A stretch of 35,582 bases of DNA from a virus. Each line of letters opens with the position of its first letter. The stretch's first letter is position 1. The stretch spans positions 1 to 35,582 of the IMG/VR virus record IMGVR_UViG_3300043466_001463; one strand, written 5' to 3'. Positions 29,368-35,567 of this stretch are shown here, in pieces. The notes under the pieces were generated by a model. It was not told where the DNA came from, searched no databases, and saw nothing but the letters and a program-made list of their open reading frames with translations. The translations under genes and the position numbers were made by a program.

Positions 29368-29652
29368 ATGAGTCAAAACACCATCACCGAAAACGGGAAC
29401 GGGCAAAGCGCCGTTCGTGAAGTTAAATTCTCCCGAATCCATGTTGCTGCAATCCGCGCAGGATTGAGGGCAAGGCAAGCGGGAATGTTTATCACCTCCC
29501 CCGCAAAGGGTGGAGGCACAAAGAATCTTCTTTCCCTTTTGTCTGAAATCACGGGTTTGCCTTATGTTTCGGGCAAGCGGGGAATTGAGGAAGGAATCCG
29601 CCATTGCACCGAACTGCTTGCAATTACTGAAGATTCTTTTTCCAATTGCTAA
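29368..29652 (+). CDS. Small hypothetical protein, first gene of the right block
   Basis: A 94-residue protein from ATG 29368. A longer frame from 29212 runs through the palindromes and is not believed. It has a polar start (MSQNTITENGNGQSAVREVK), then a basic helix (IHVAAIRAGLRARQAGMF), a Lys/Gly loop (SPAKGGGTKN) and helices (LLSLLSEITGL, IEEGIRHCTELLAITED). Probably a small nucleic-acid or protein-binding early protein. No family recognised. Confidence 0.5.
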   Translation: MSQNTITENGNGQSAVREVKFSRIHVAAIRAGLRARQAGMFITSPAKGGGTKNLLSLLSEITGLPYVSGKRGIEEGIRHCTELLAITEDSFSNC

Positions 29653-29657
29653 TTGCC

Positions 29658-29695
29658 GTCTCCCCGTGGCTTATGTCGCGGGGAGCAGGGGAGAC
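29658..29695 (+). promoter_or_regulatory. Two-state hairpin between genes
   Basis: GTCTCCCC (29658-29665) can pair with GGGGAGAC (29688-29695), 8 pairs. Alternatively CTCCCCG (29660-29666) pairs with CGGGGAG (29679-29685), 7 pairs. The two exclude each other. The element fills the gap between a stop at 29652 and a start at 29710, as a switch or mRNA-processing element would. Confidence 0.45.
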
Positions 29696-29709
29696 AATCC
29701 CGCAACACC

Positions 29710-29907
29710 ATGAAAAAAACCAATCCATCTGTTACACGTTGCAAGCTTCATCTGTCTTGCATTGTTCGGAATCCGTCCCGCTTTGCGTTCTATGCTTGCG
29801 GGATCATTCGGGAATTCAAGGAAGCTTCTCCTTTTGCGCTATGCGTGGGGGGGAGTGTGCTTTTTGTTTTCGGGGTCTCTCTGGTCAACTTCTTTTTTCA
29901 ACACTAA
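29710..29907 (+). CDS. Small membrane protein
   Basis: A 65-residue protein from ATG 29710, preceded by the A/C leader CGCAACACC. It reads MKKTNPSVTRCKLHLSCIVR, a mixed middle (FAFYACGIIREFKEASP) and a strongly hydrophobic end (FALCVGGSVLFVFGVSLVNF). One membrane segment at the C-terminus. An earlier in-frame ATG at 29653 overlaps the hairpin and is not preferred. Confidence 0.45.
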   Translation: MKKTNPSVTRCKLHLSCIVRNPSRFAFYACGIIREFKEASPFALCVGGSVLFVFGVSLVNFFFQH

Positions 29908-29919
29908 CACCTAAACACC

Positions 29920-30168
29920 ATGAAAAACCCAAACGAAACGGGCGCGGGGATTCCTGCTGCGCAAACTGTAACACTTAAAAAAGGCTGGGGATACTGGGAT
30001 GTTACCTTTTATCCTCACGGGGGAAGCTTCCACCGCGCCACGGAAGATATGACGGGGAAAGTTGTCAACGGCCCCGCCAACCTTTACGGGCAAGGGATGG
30101 AATACTCCGTCATTTGGGAAGACGGAAGATCCGCCGTCATTCCCGCCCGTGGAATCCTTAAAGATTAG
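29920..30168 (+). CDS. Small hypothetical protein
   Basis: An 82-residue protein, MKNPNETGAGIPAAQTVTLK..., with beta-rich segments (GWGYWDVTFYPHGGSFHRAT, GQGMEYSVIWEDGRSAVIPA). The leader is CTAAACACC, like other genes here. No family recognised; a small beta-barrel fold is suggested by strand spacing only. Confidence 0.5.
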   Translation: MKNPNETGAGIPAAQTVTLKKGWGYWDVTFYPHGGSFHRATEDMTGKVVNGPANLYGQGMEYSVIWEDGRSAVIPARGILKD

Positions 30169-30173
30169 CACCA

Positions 30174-31031
30174 ATGAAAAAGCAATTCACTCTTTCCCTC
30201 TATGCGGGGGCTCTGCAATGCGTAGAAACGCAATCTGTCGAACCTCTGCGGGATCTCTTTATGTCTCGCGGAATCGGTTGGCAGTCCTGCTATCGGCGGA
30301 TTGATTCGGGGAAGCTTTCGTCAGTCTTTGCGGAAGGTGGCAACTCAAAACTGCCATTCTATGCTTTCTCCAGTCTCGCGGGGATTGATTGCCCCCAAGC
30401 GGGATCATGCCTTTACGGGGCAAATGGTGAGCTAATGGGGGGATTCTGCTACTCTTTCAAGGCTTGGCGCTATCCTGCGGCATTTATGCGTCAACTCATT
30501 AATTCAATCCGCTTACGCACTAAGGCGGGGCGGGATGAGATTGTCGCGGCTTGGATGGCACTCCCGCAAAATTCCATTATCCGTCTTTATGTTGACGGAG
30601 ACTTCGCGTCCACCGAAATCCTCGCATTCTGGATGCGCCTATGCTTTGCCCGTCCTGATCTTCAGGTTTACGGGTATAGCAAATCTTGGGCCCTATTGCT
30701 CGCCTATGCGGACAGCGGAGCCCGTTTCCCGTCTAATTACCTCCTGAACCTTTCAAGCGGGGGGAAGGGGACAGAGGAGGAGAAACAAGCCGTTTCCCGT
30801 CTCCCCATTGCACGGGGCGAATTTATCGCGGTGAATACCTCCCGCGACCACGGGAAAGCCTACCAGAGCAAGCGAAACGAGGGTTTCGCAGACTATGCGC
30901 GGGACGTTCGGGAACAAGCAGGGCGGAGGGTGTTCGTTTGCGCTGGACGCTGCGGCGATTGCACACCATCGGGCCATGCCTGCGGATTAGAGAAGTTTCG
31001 CGGTGTTCCTATTGCTATTGGCGTTCACTGA
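30174..31031 (+). CDS. gp88-like cysteine protein
   Basis: A 285-residue protein resembling the phage 'gene product 88' type. Cysteines in CPQAGSC (73-79) and FCYSF (about 91-95) are followed by RYPAAFMRQ, IIRLYVDGDFASTEI (about 135-149), WMRLCFARPDLQVYGYSKSW and NYLLNLSSG. The order 'C..C...C / aromatic-R / iRlyvDGDF / P....YGYSKS' fits that group. The C-terminus adds CAGRCGDCTPSGHAC (256-270), likely a metal or iron-sulphur site. Function of the group is unknown. It sits 5 bases after the preceding gene and is the longest gene of its block apart from the DUF932 gene. Confidence 0.5.
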   Translation: MKKQFTLSLYAGALQCVETQSVEPLRDLFMSRGIGWQSCYRRIDSGKLSSVFAEGGNSKLPFYAFSSLAGIDCPQAGSCLYGANGELMGGFCYSFKAWRYPAAFMRQLINSIRLRTKAGRDEIVAAWMALPQNSIIRLYVDGDFASTEILAFWMRLCFARPDLQVYGYSKSWALLLAYADSGARFPSNYLLNLSSGGKGTEEEKQAVSRLPIARGEFIAVNTSRDHGKAYQSKRNEGFADYARDVREQAGRRVFVCAGRCGDCTPSGHACGLEKFRGVPIAIGVH

Positions 31032-31050
31032 CGGCGAATTGTTCCCGCCT

Positions 31051-31092
31051 CTGGTCTCATGGTGACATGAGGCCAGCACGGGGAAAATCCCC
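31051..31092 (+). other. Double hairpin between genes
   Basis: CTGGTCTCATG (31051-31061) and CATGAGGCCAG (31066-31076) form 11 pairs (one G-T) closed by a GTGA loop, a GNRA-type tetraloop. A second hairpin, GGGGA-AAA-TCCCC (31080-31092), follows. No T run. Then comes an A-rich leader to the start at 31120. Confidence 0.55.
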
Positions 31093-31119
31093 AAAAGAAA
31101 AACCAAAATAGAAAAACAC

Positions 31120-31455
31120 ATGATCACTAAAAAAGAAGAGTTGGAAATCATAAATCAGACCATTGCCAAGCTTGGCCCGAATTCCTACCTTGGCCCGTGG
31201 CTGTCCTCGGTTCGCTTTGAGTTGGAAGCGGCGATTCGTTCGGATCTTGTCCCCGAAATTAGCCTTAAAGATACACGGGAACAGTGCGAAAGACTGGTCG
31301 CAGACGCTAACAGACAGGCAAATTCCATGCTTGCACGGGCGGAAAATCAGGTTGCGGAAAAAGAAAAAGAGGCGAAAGCCTTAATAAATCGCGCACGGGA
31401 AAGAGTGCTTGAAGCTCACAAGGCATTGGTCGCTCTCGCCATGAATTCCCTTTGA
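31120..31455 (+). CDS. Coiled-coil hypothetical protein
   Basis: A 111-residue protein, MITKKEELEIINQTIAKLGP..., with a helical start, a middle LGPWLSSVRFELEAAIRSD and a long charged coiled coil (REQCERLVADANRQANSMLA ... ENQVAEKEKEAKALINRARE). No membrane segment. It starts behind the repeated A-rich leader with AGAAAAACACATG. Probable assembly or scaffold-like protein; no family recognised. Confidence 0.5.
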   Translation: MITKKEELEIINQTIAKLGPNSYLGPWLSSVRFELEAAIRSDLVPEISLKDTREQCERLVADANRQANSMLARAENQVAEKEKEAKALINRARERVLEAHKALVALAMNSL

Positions 31456-31459
31456 TCCC

Positions 31460-31711
31460 ATGGAACCGCTAACAGAAAAAGAGGCAAGATCGGTCATCAA
31501 TGGCATATGGGGACGGGGGGACAATATGTCTTCGCGACTCTTCAGGGAATTAGAGGAGAGACTCCCCGCAAGTGATCTTCCCATATTGGACAGACTGCTA
31601 TCAGTTTGCAACCTGTTAGAAGAATATAACAGACGGGGACGCCCCGCCTTTGCCAATTTCCGCAATTGGTGGGATTGGCTGAATGCCCCGAAAACCTTTG
31701 GCAACCTCTGA
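31460..31711 (+). CDS. Small hypothetical protein
   Basis: An 83-residue protein, MEPLTEKEARSVINGIWGRG..., largely helical with a Trp-rich end (FANFRNWWDWLNAPKTF). It starts 4 bases after the previous stop. No family recognised. Confidence 0.45.
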   Translation: MEPLTEKEARSVINGIWGRGDNMSSRLFRELEERLPASDLPILDRLLSVCNLLEEYNRRGRPAFANFRNWWDWLNAPKTFGNL

Positions 31712-32006
31712 AGGTGACAAGGTGCGCGGAGTCCGATCCTCCGCCCCGTCCCGCCCGATTTTCGCGCTTTAAATGCCCCGCAAAACGATTTTTATTCCTG
31801 CCCCGCTATGATGACACTCCCGAAAAACGAGGTGACAAGGGGCAAATTCTCCCCCCAAAAAAATTTCATGATCTTTTTTTAAAAAAACCAGTTGACAAAG
31901 TTTTCCCCACTGCTACTTTTACTTTCATCAGACCGAACCTTTCCCCGATAGGGTGACAAGATGAGGAATGAGAAAAACCAAAAACCACATAGAAAAACAC
32001 ACACAT
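31712..32006. other. Non-coding gap with GGTGACAAG repeats
   Basis: About 295 bases without a believable gene. GGTGACAAG occurs three times, at 31713, 31831 and 31952, about 120 bases apart, and a variant GTTGACAAAG lies at 31891. A hairpin GCGGAG/CTCCGC (31726-31744) resembles a tRNA T-arm but no tRNA could be built. The last part is an A-rich leader to the DUF932 gene. Confidence 0.45.
31892..31920 (+). promoter_or_regulatory. Possible rightward promoter
   Basis: TTGACA (31892-31897, perfect -35) with a 16-17 base spacer and a weak -10 (TACTTT, about 31914-31919). It lies 90 bases upstream of the DUF932 gene and would serve it. Confidence 0.3.
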
Positions 32007-33047
32007 ATGAGTCACAAAATCGAACAACCCCATGATATCGTTCTGTCCGTTCAAGGAACCGAATGGCATGGATTAGCGCAACACGTTTCAGCAATTGGAG
32101 ATTCGGAAGTTTCTCCTTTGCTGTTCGATATCATCGAGTCCCCCGCTTACGTTCAGGTGGACGGGGAACAGGCAACCTTGGAAGACTACAAAGTCCTTGT
32201 CGCGGATCACCGCAAAGTTCGTCCCGATCTTTCGGGGCGGGATGCCTTGGTTCCGCTTCACATTCCGAAAGCAGGATACAAAGTCATCAGCAATCGTGAA
32301 ATCTGGAACGTCATGCAAAAATCTTTGCGTGATCTGGATTGCGCCGTCACATCGGTTTGCACCTTGGAACGTGGAAAGAAGTTTTCCATTTCCTGCGACA
32401 TTGGAAACTCTGACATGGTCATCAATGGGGACAAATTCAAAGCTAATTTGAATTTTGTAACCTCGCATGATGGCACGATTGCTATGGAATCTTTCGATTC
32501 CGCCATTCGCATCGTCTGCATGAACACCTTCCAATGGTCGCGCAATGCAGCGGAAAACAAATTCAAGGTTTACCATACCAAAAACGCCGAATTCGCCCTT
32601 GAAGGTCTCGGTGACCTCCTGAACGCTATCCTGAAGGGTCGCGTTGAATTGGTCAAAGTTATGGAATACCTCGCAGACCATGCGTGTGACGCTAATGATG
32701 CACTCGCTATGGCTGCGGGATACTTCTGCATGACAACAGATGCCAAGGAAAACAAACTCGCTACCCGTTCGATGAATGCGGCACGGGAGATTGCTGATTT
32801 GTTCGCCAATGGCATCGGGAACAAGGGGCGCAACCTCTATGACCTCGCCAATGGTGCAACCGAATACTGGACAAGTGGCAACGGCACGGGGCGCAAAGCC
32901 AGCGTGGCCTCGCGTGTCTACCGCTCACAGCTTGGTTCGGCGGCGGAGCATAAGCGCAACTTCATTGCCATGCTCGCTGGCTCTGATCGTGTGACCATGT
33001 TCAATCGTGGCACAGAAGCTGTCAGGCAAGCTGCTCTCGCTAATTAA
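32007..33047 (+). CDS. DUF932 (phage/plasmid-like) protein
   Basis: A 346-residue protein from ATG 32007 (MSHKIEQPHDIVLSVQGTEW); a longer start at 31968 falls in the leader. The family pattern is visible in GTEWHGLAQHV, VPLHIPKAGYKVISNREIWN, RIVCMNTFQWSR (the C-x-N motif), EFALEGLGDLLNAI and GATEYWTSGNGTGRKASVAS. The end has SAAEHKRNFIAMLAG. DUF932 proteins are common on phages and plasmids, are often highly expressed and have no proven function. The A-rich leader suggests strong translation without a Shine-Dalgarno site. Confidence 0.8.
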   Translation: MSHKIEQPHDIVLSVQGTEWHGLAQHVSAIGDSEVSPLLFDIIESPAYVQVDGEQATLEDYKVLVADHRKVRPDLSGRDALVPLHIPKAGYKVISNREIWNVMQKSLRDLDCAVTSVCTLERGKKFSISCDIGNSDMVINGDKFKANLNFVTSHDGTIAMESFDSAIRIVCMNTFQWSRNAAENKFKVYHTKNAEFALEGLGDLLNAILKGRVELVKVMEYLADHACDANDALAMAAGYFCMTTDAKENKLATRSMNAAREIADLFANGIGNKGRNLYDLANGATEYWTSGNGTGRKASVASRVYRSQLGSAAEHKRNFIAMLAGSDRVTMFNRGTEAVRQAALAN

Positions 33048-33061
33048 GCGAGGGTTTCCCA

Positions 33062-33087
33062 TCTGCTCCTTCTTCGGAGGGGGGCAG
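33062..33087 (+). other. Hairpin after the DUF932 gene
   Basis: TCTGC and GCAGA ends enclose TCC/GGA and a TTCTTC loop, with a G-rich bulge (33061-33087). It lies between the DUF932 stop and the next A/C leader. No T run, so a processing or stabilising hairpin rather than a terminator. Confidence 0.4.
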
Positions 33088-33118
33088 AATAAGGAATCTT
33101 CCCCGAATAAACCACACA

Positions 33119-33280
33119 ATGAAAACACCTGAAGAAATCACAAAGCAATTGAATGACGCCGTTTCGGTCATCGTTCTCTCGCCTGAAATCCGAAAGTTCC
33201 TCACCGCATACGATCCCAAGGCACTCGACCAGTGTTTTGCGGCATTCAATGCCTATCGCAACTCCACAAAAAACAAATGA
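33119..33280 (+). CDS. Small helical hypothetical protein
   Basis: A 53-residue protein from ATG 33119 behind the leader ACCACACA. MKTPEEITKQLNDAVSVIVL then a second helix (PKALDQCFAAFNAYRNS). Its stop overlaps the glycosylase start (ATGA). No family recognised. Confidence 0.5.
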   Translation: MKTPEEITKQLNDAVSVIVLSPEIRKFLTAYDPKALDQCFAAFNAYRNSTKNK

Positions 33281-33858
33281 AACCCGTAACGCCTGAACGC
33301 ATCACCGATTTCCATCGGACAGATAGCGAATTGCAGTCATTCCTCATCTTTGCCGTGGCAGTCGCGGGAAAGAATGCCGATTCCGTGGCTCCCAAGGTCA
33401 ACAGGATGCTCGCGGATTGGAATACCGAACCCTTCACCTTCCTTCGCACCTATCGTCGCGATATCGATACGATCATGCGCGAATACCGCATGGGGCCGTA
33501 TGACCAGAGGATGATTCCCGCCATGAACGGGATCATCGATCTCGACCTTCGCACCTGCACCATTGCTGATTTGGAGGCTATCAAAGGGATCGGGCCAAAA
33601 ACCTCGCGGTTTTTCATGCTCCACTCCCGCCCCGATCAGGAATTGATCGTTCTTGATATCCACATTTTGCGCTACCTGAAACGAAGGTTCCGCATGAAGG
33701 TTCCAAAATCCACTCCATCGGGCAAGCGGTATTTGGCGATTGAGGCGGAAGCTATTCGCAAGATCAAGAAGCATATGCCCAACTGGAAAAGCTTCGCAGA
33801 GTTTGATTTGAACGCATGGATTCTGATGCGGTCAAAGGGAAAGGAAAAAAAGAAATGA
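33277..33858 (+). CDS. Endonuclease III-like HhH-GPD DNA glycosylase
   Basis: A 193-residue protein from ATG 33277. The helix-hairpin-helix is LEAIKGIGPKTSRFF (about 99-113). It is followed by ELIVLDIHILRYLKRR, which holds the conserved Asp127. Lys108 aligns with the lyase lysine of endonuclease III, so both key residues are present. The four-cysteine iron-sulphur loop of endonuclease III is absent; only Cys94 remains. The N-terminal helices (LQSFLIFAVAVAGKNADSV) match the family. It may cut damaged or modified bases in host or phage DNA. Confidence 0.75.
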   Translation: MKPVTPERITDFHRTDSELQSFLIFAVAVAGKNADSVAPKVNRMLADWNTEPFTFLRTYRRDIDTIMREYRMGPYDQRMIPAMNGIIDLDLRTCTIADLEAIKGIGPKTSRFFMLHSRPDQELIVLDIHILRYLKRRFRMKVPKSTPSGKRYLAIEAEAIRKIKKHMPNWKSFAEFDLNAWILMRSKGKEKKK

Positions 33859-34031
33859 AAAATCTTACGCTCAACATCGCGGGGGAACAAATTCCTGTTC
33901 TGTTCGACGGGAAGATGGTGACAACACCCGAATTCCCCACTATCCCTATGGATTTCACGGCACGATGCGGTCATCGGATCTCTCAGGAGAATCTGGTGGC
34001 GATCTGCCACAACAAAACAAAAACCAAATAA
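33855..34031 (+). CDS. Small hypothetical protein
   Basis: A 58-residue protein from ATG 33855 (ATGA overlap): MKNLTLNIAGEQIPVLFDGK then PEFPTIPMDFTARCGHRISQ. A beta start and an RCGHRIS segment with a single Cys-His pair. No family recognised. It ends in NKTKTK just before an A-rich leader. Confidence 0.5.
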   Translation: MKNLTLNIAGEQIPVLFDGKMVTTPEFPTIPMDFTARCGHRISQENLVAICHNKTKTK

Positions 34032-34042
34032 AAAACCACACC

Positions 34043-34258
34043 ATGAAAGATACACATTGGGCTAAAAATCCACTTGAAAATAGTATTAGTAGCGCACTCT
34101 GTGACGCATATGACATTCGGAATGTTCTGTCTGCCAAGATTAAGAACAGACCGAAAGACAACGAGGGAACCGAATTTACCATCGGTGACTGCCTTGATGA
34201 TATCATCTCAACACTTGAAGAACTGGAATCCATGTTTCAGGAGGAAGACAATGAATAA
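34043..34258 (+). CDS. Small acidic hypothetical protein
   Basis: A 71-residue protein from ATG 34043, behind the leader AAAAAACCACACC. It has a helix (SALCDAYDIRNVLSAKIKNR), then an acidic helix (DCLDDIISTLEELESMFQEE). No family recognised; overlaps the next gene by 8 bases. Confidence 0.5.
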   Translation: MKDTHWAKNPLENSISSALCDAYDIRNVLSAKIKNRPKDNEGTEFTIGDCLDDIISTLEELESMFQEEDNE

Positions 34259-34430
34259 CCTAATCAACAAATCCAAAGTAAAAAAATACATTCTGGAATT
34301 TGCGGAGGCAAATCGCGCCCACAAGTTTTCCAGAGTGTCACAAGAAACTATCGACAGAGTCGAAGCGGCGGCACGTTCTGCTTGCAAGGCTATCGTGACG
34401 CAAGCCCCATCGAAAGGAAAGACACTGTGA
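34251..34430 (+). CDS. Small basic helical protein, weakly histone-like
   Basis: A 59-residue protein from ATG 34251 with a good ribosome site AGGAGG 7-8 bases upstream. A basic helix (KSKVKKYILEFAEANRA), a loop KFSRVS, a second helix (ETIDRVEAAARSACKAIVTQ) and an end PSKGKTL. The RVS ... KT order recalls the histone fold of archaeal histones but is five residues shorter between the two marks. A small DNA-binding protein is possible. The last four bases overlap the next start (GTGA). Confidence 0.5.
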   Translation: MNNLINKSKVKKYILEFAEANRAHKFSRVSQETIDRVEAAARSACKAIVTQAPSKGKTL

Positions 34431-34591
34431 CTGCCACACTAAAAGAAAATCAGATCAAGGGCATACCAGCAGGAACCTACTGGTTCTTGAATGACCATGC
34501 CACTCGCCTAATCAACAAATCGGTGCTGTCGAATGATTCCTACAAGCTGCCGAAAAACTTCCTTCAACAATTAATAAACAAATCAAAATGA
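34427..34591 (+). CDS. Small hypothetical protein, GTG start
   Basis: A 54-residue protein from GTG 34427 with a 4-base overlap; the longer frame from 34382 overlaps the previous gene. It reads MTATLKENQIKGIPAGTYWF then LNDHATRLINKSVLSND and a basic end. The NKS repeat (INKS) occurs also at the start of the gene before. No family recognised. Confidence 0.45.
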   Translation: MTATLKENQIKGIPAGTYWFLNDHATRLINKSVLSNDSYKLPKNFLQQLINKSK

Positions 34592-34830
34592 TACCGCTAC
34601 ACACTGACAGAAAGATCACTCAACACATGATCGATGCATCTCCTGACATGATGGACGCATTGCTTCGCCTCACTCATCCTATGGCGGATGACGATGACGT
34701 TGAATTCGCCCTGATGACTATCCGCAAGGCACGGGGATTCTCTCCCACTCGCTATGAGGATGTTCGGGAATCATGCCGTGACAAGTGCGCGGCGGATGCC
34801 ATTAGTGGTCACTTCTGGAGCAATCGATGA
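34588..34830 (+). CDS. Small hypothetical protein
   Basis: An 80-residue protein (ATGA overlap), MIPLHTDRKITQHMIDASPD, then an acidic stretch (ADDDDVEFALMTIRKARG) and a Cys/Arg part (YEDVRESCRDKCAADAISGH). No family recognised. Confidence 0.5.
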   Translation: MIPLHTDRKITQHMIDASPDMMDALLRLTHPMADDDDVEFALMTIRKARGFSPTRYEDVRESCRDKCAADAISGHFWSNR

Positions 34831-35096
34831 AGCGCACCTATACCATCACAATAGATGACAAAGTCCTCCTCCCCCGCAAGGGGGAGAGAGGGCCACTTGT
34901 CCATCCCCTCCCTTTCATGCTATCCAAGTTGGAAGTAGGGGAGTCCTTTGCTTGGCCTGATACTGGATTAAAAACTGATTGGAATTTTCTGCGCTCGCTC
35001 GCCTCAAAACAGGGACGCCGCAACGGAAAACGTTACCCTACGCGCATGGTGACAGAGGGCGGGAAGAAGAAACTACGATTCTGGAGAACCGCATGA
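34827..35096 (+). CDS. Small basic hypothetical protein
   Basis: An 89-residue protein (ATGA overlap). MKRTYTITIDDKVLLPRKGE begins with a beta pair. Then MLSKLEVGESFAWPDTGLKT and SLASKQGRRNGKRYPTRMVT form a helix with a basic loop, and the end is KKLRFWRTA. The 'L.vGeSF' plus 'R..g.ky.tR......iRvWR' order is seen in small phage proteins of unknown function. Confidence 0.55.
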   Translation: MKRTYTITIDDKVLLPRKGERGPLVHPLPFMLSKLEVGESFAWPDTGLKTDWNFLRSLASKQGRRNGKRYPTRMVTEGGKKKLRFWRTA

Positions 35097-35338
35097 AAAA
35101 CTATTTGCCTTTTGTTGCCCACTTCTTTTCCCCTGCTCGCCGTCTGGCTCCCCTTCCCTTTCTATCGGGTCGATTCCGCAAGGCCGCAAATCGGATTGCT
35201 TCCTTCTCTTTGCTGGTCAAGGGTGGAGGGACGAAGGGTTTCTCCGCCACTGGAGCGGGAGCCTCGCCTTCTTCAGGCGGGAAATCGTGGATTGACCATG
35301 AAGATTTCATTGAACGTCAGGTGAAGGACAATGTCTAA
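35093..35338 (+). CDS. Small hypothetical protein
   Basis: An 81-residue protein (ATGA overlap), MKNYLPFVAHFFSPARRLAP, with a hydrophobic start, a basic middle (SGRFRKAANRIASFSLLVKG) and a Gly/Ser-rich loop (TKGFSATGAGASPSSGGKSW). Ends in an acidic helix. It is less convincing than its neighbours because of low complexity, but the chaining supports it. Confidence 0.4.
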   Translation: MKNYLPFVAHFFSPARRLAPLPFLSGRFRKAANRIASFSLLVKGGGTKGFSATGAGASPSSGGKSWIDHEDFIERQVKDNV

Positions 35339-35567
35339 CACAATAAGCACACCCATGAAAACAAAAATACAGAAATACAAACTCCCAACCAGTGGCTATA
35401 CAGTTCGGTTGGGTTTCTCGGAAATCACCACCATAAAGATGGCACTGGAGGACAAACTGCGGAAGCATATGTCCAACCGATCATCCTCAAGGATTGCCAG
35501 AAAAGAGGCAAAGCTTACCACTAAAGCCCTTCGCGGCTTGAATGAAAGGGAGATATATGTGGACTGA
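35331..35567 (+). CDS. Small basic hypothetical protein
   Basis: A 78-residue protein from ATG 35331; a second ATG at 35355 (MKTKIQKYKLPTSGYTVRLG) is also possible. Then a helix (FSEITTIKMALEDKLRKHMS), SNRSSSRIARKEAKLTTKAL and the end GLNEREIYVD. Very basic. Its stop overlaps a new ATG by one base (TGATG). Confidence 0.5.
   Translation: MSNTISTPMKTKIQKYKLPTSGYTVRLGFSEITTIKMALEDKLRKHMSNRSSSRIARKEAKLTTKALRGLNEREIYVD

Noticed and set aside
31632-31751. tRNA-like elements: GACGGGG (31632-31638) matches CCCCGTC (31744-31750), and CGGAG-TCCGATC-CTCCG (31727-31743) resembles a T-arm
   Set aside because: The span of about 120 bases is too long, no D-arm or anticodon arm could be built, the loop lacks the usual TTC, and the 5' part overlaps a gene.
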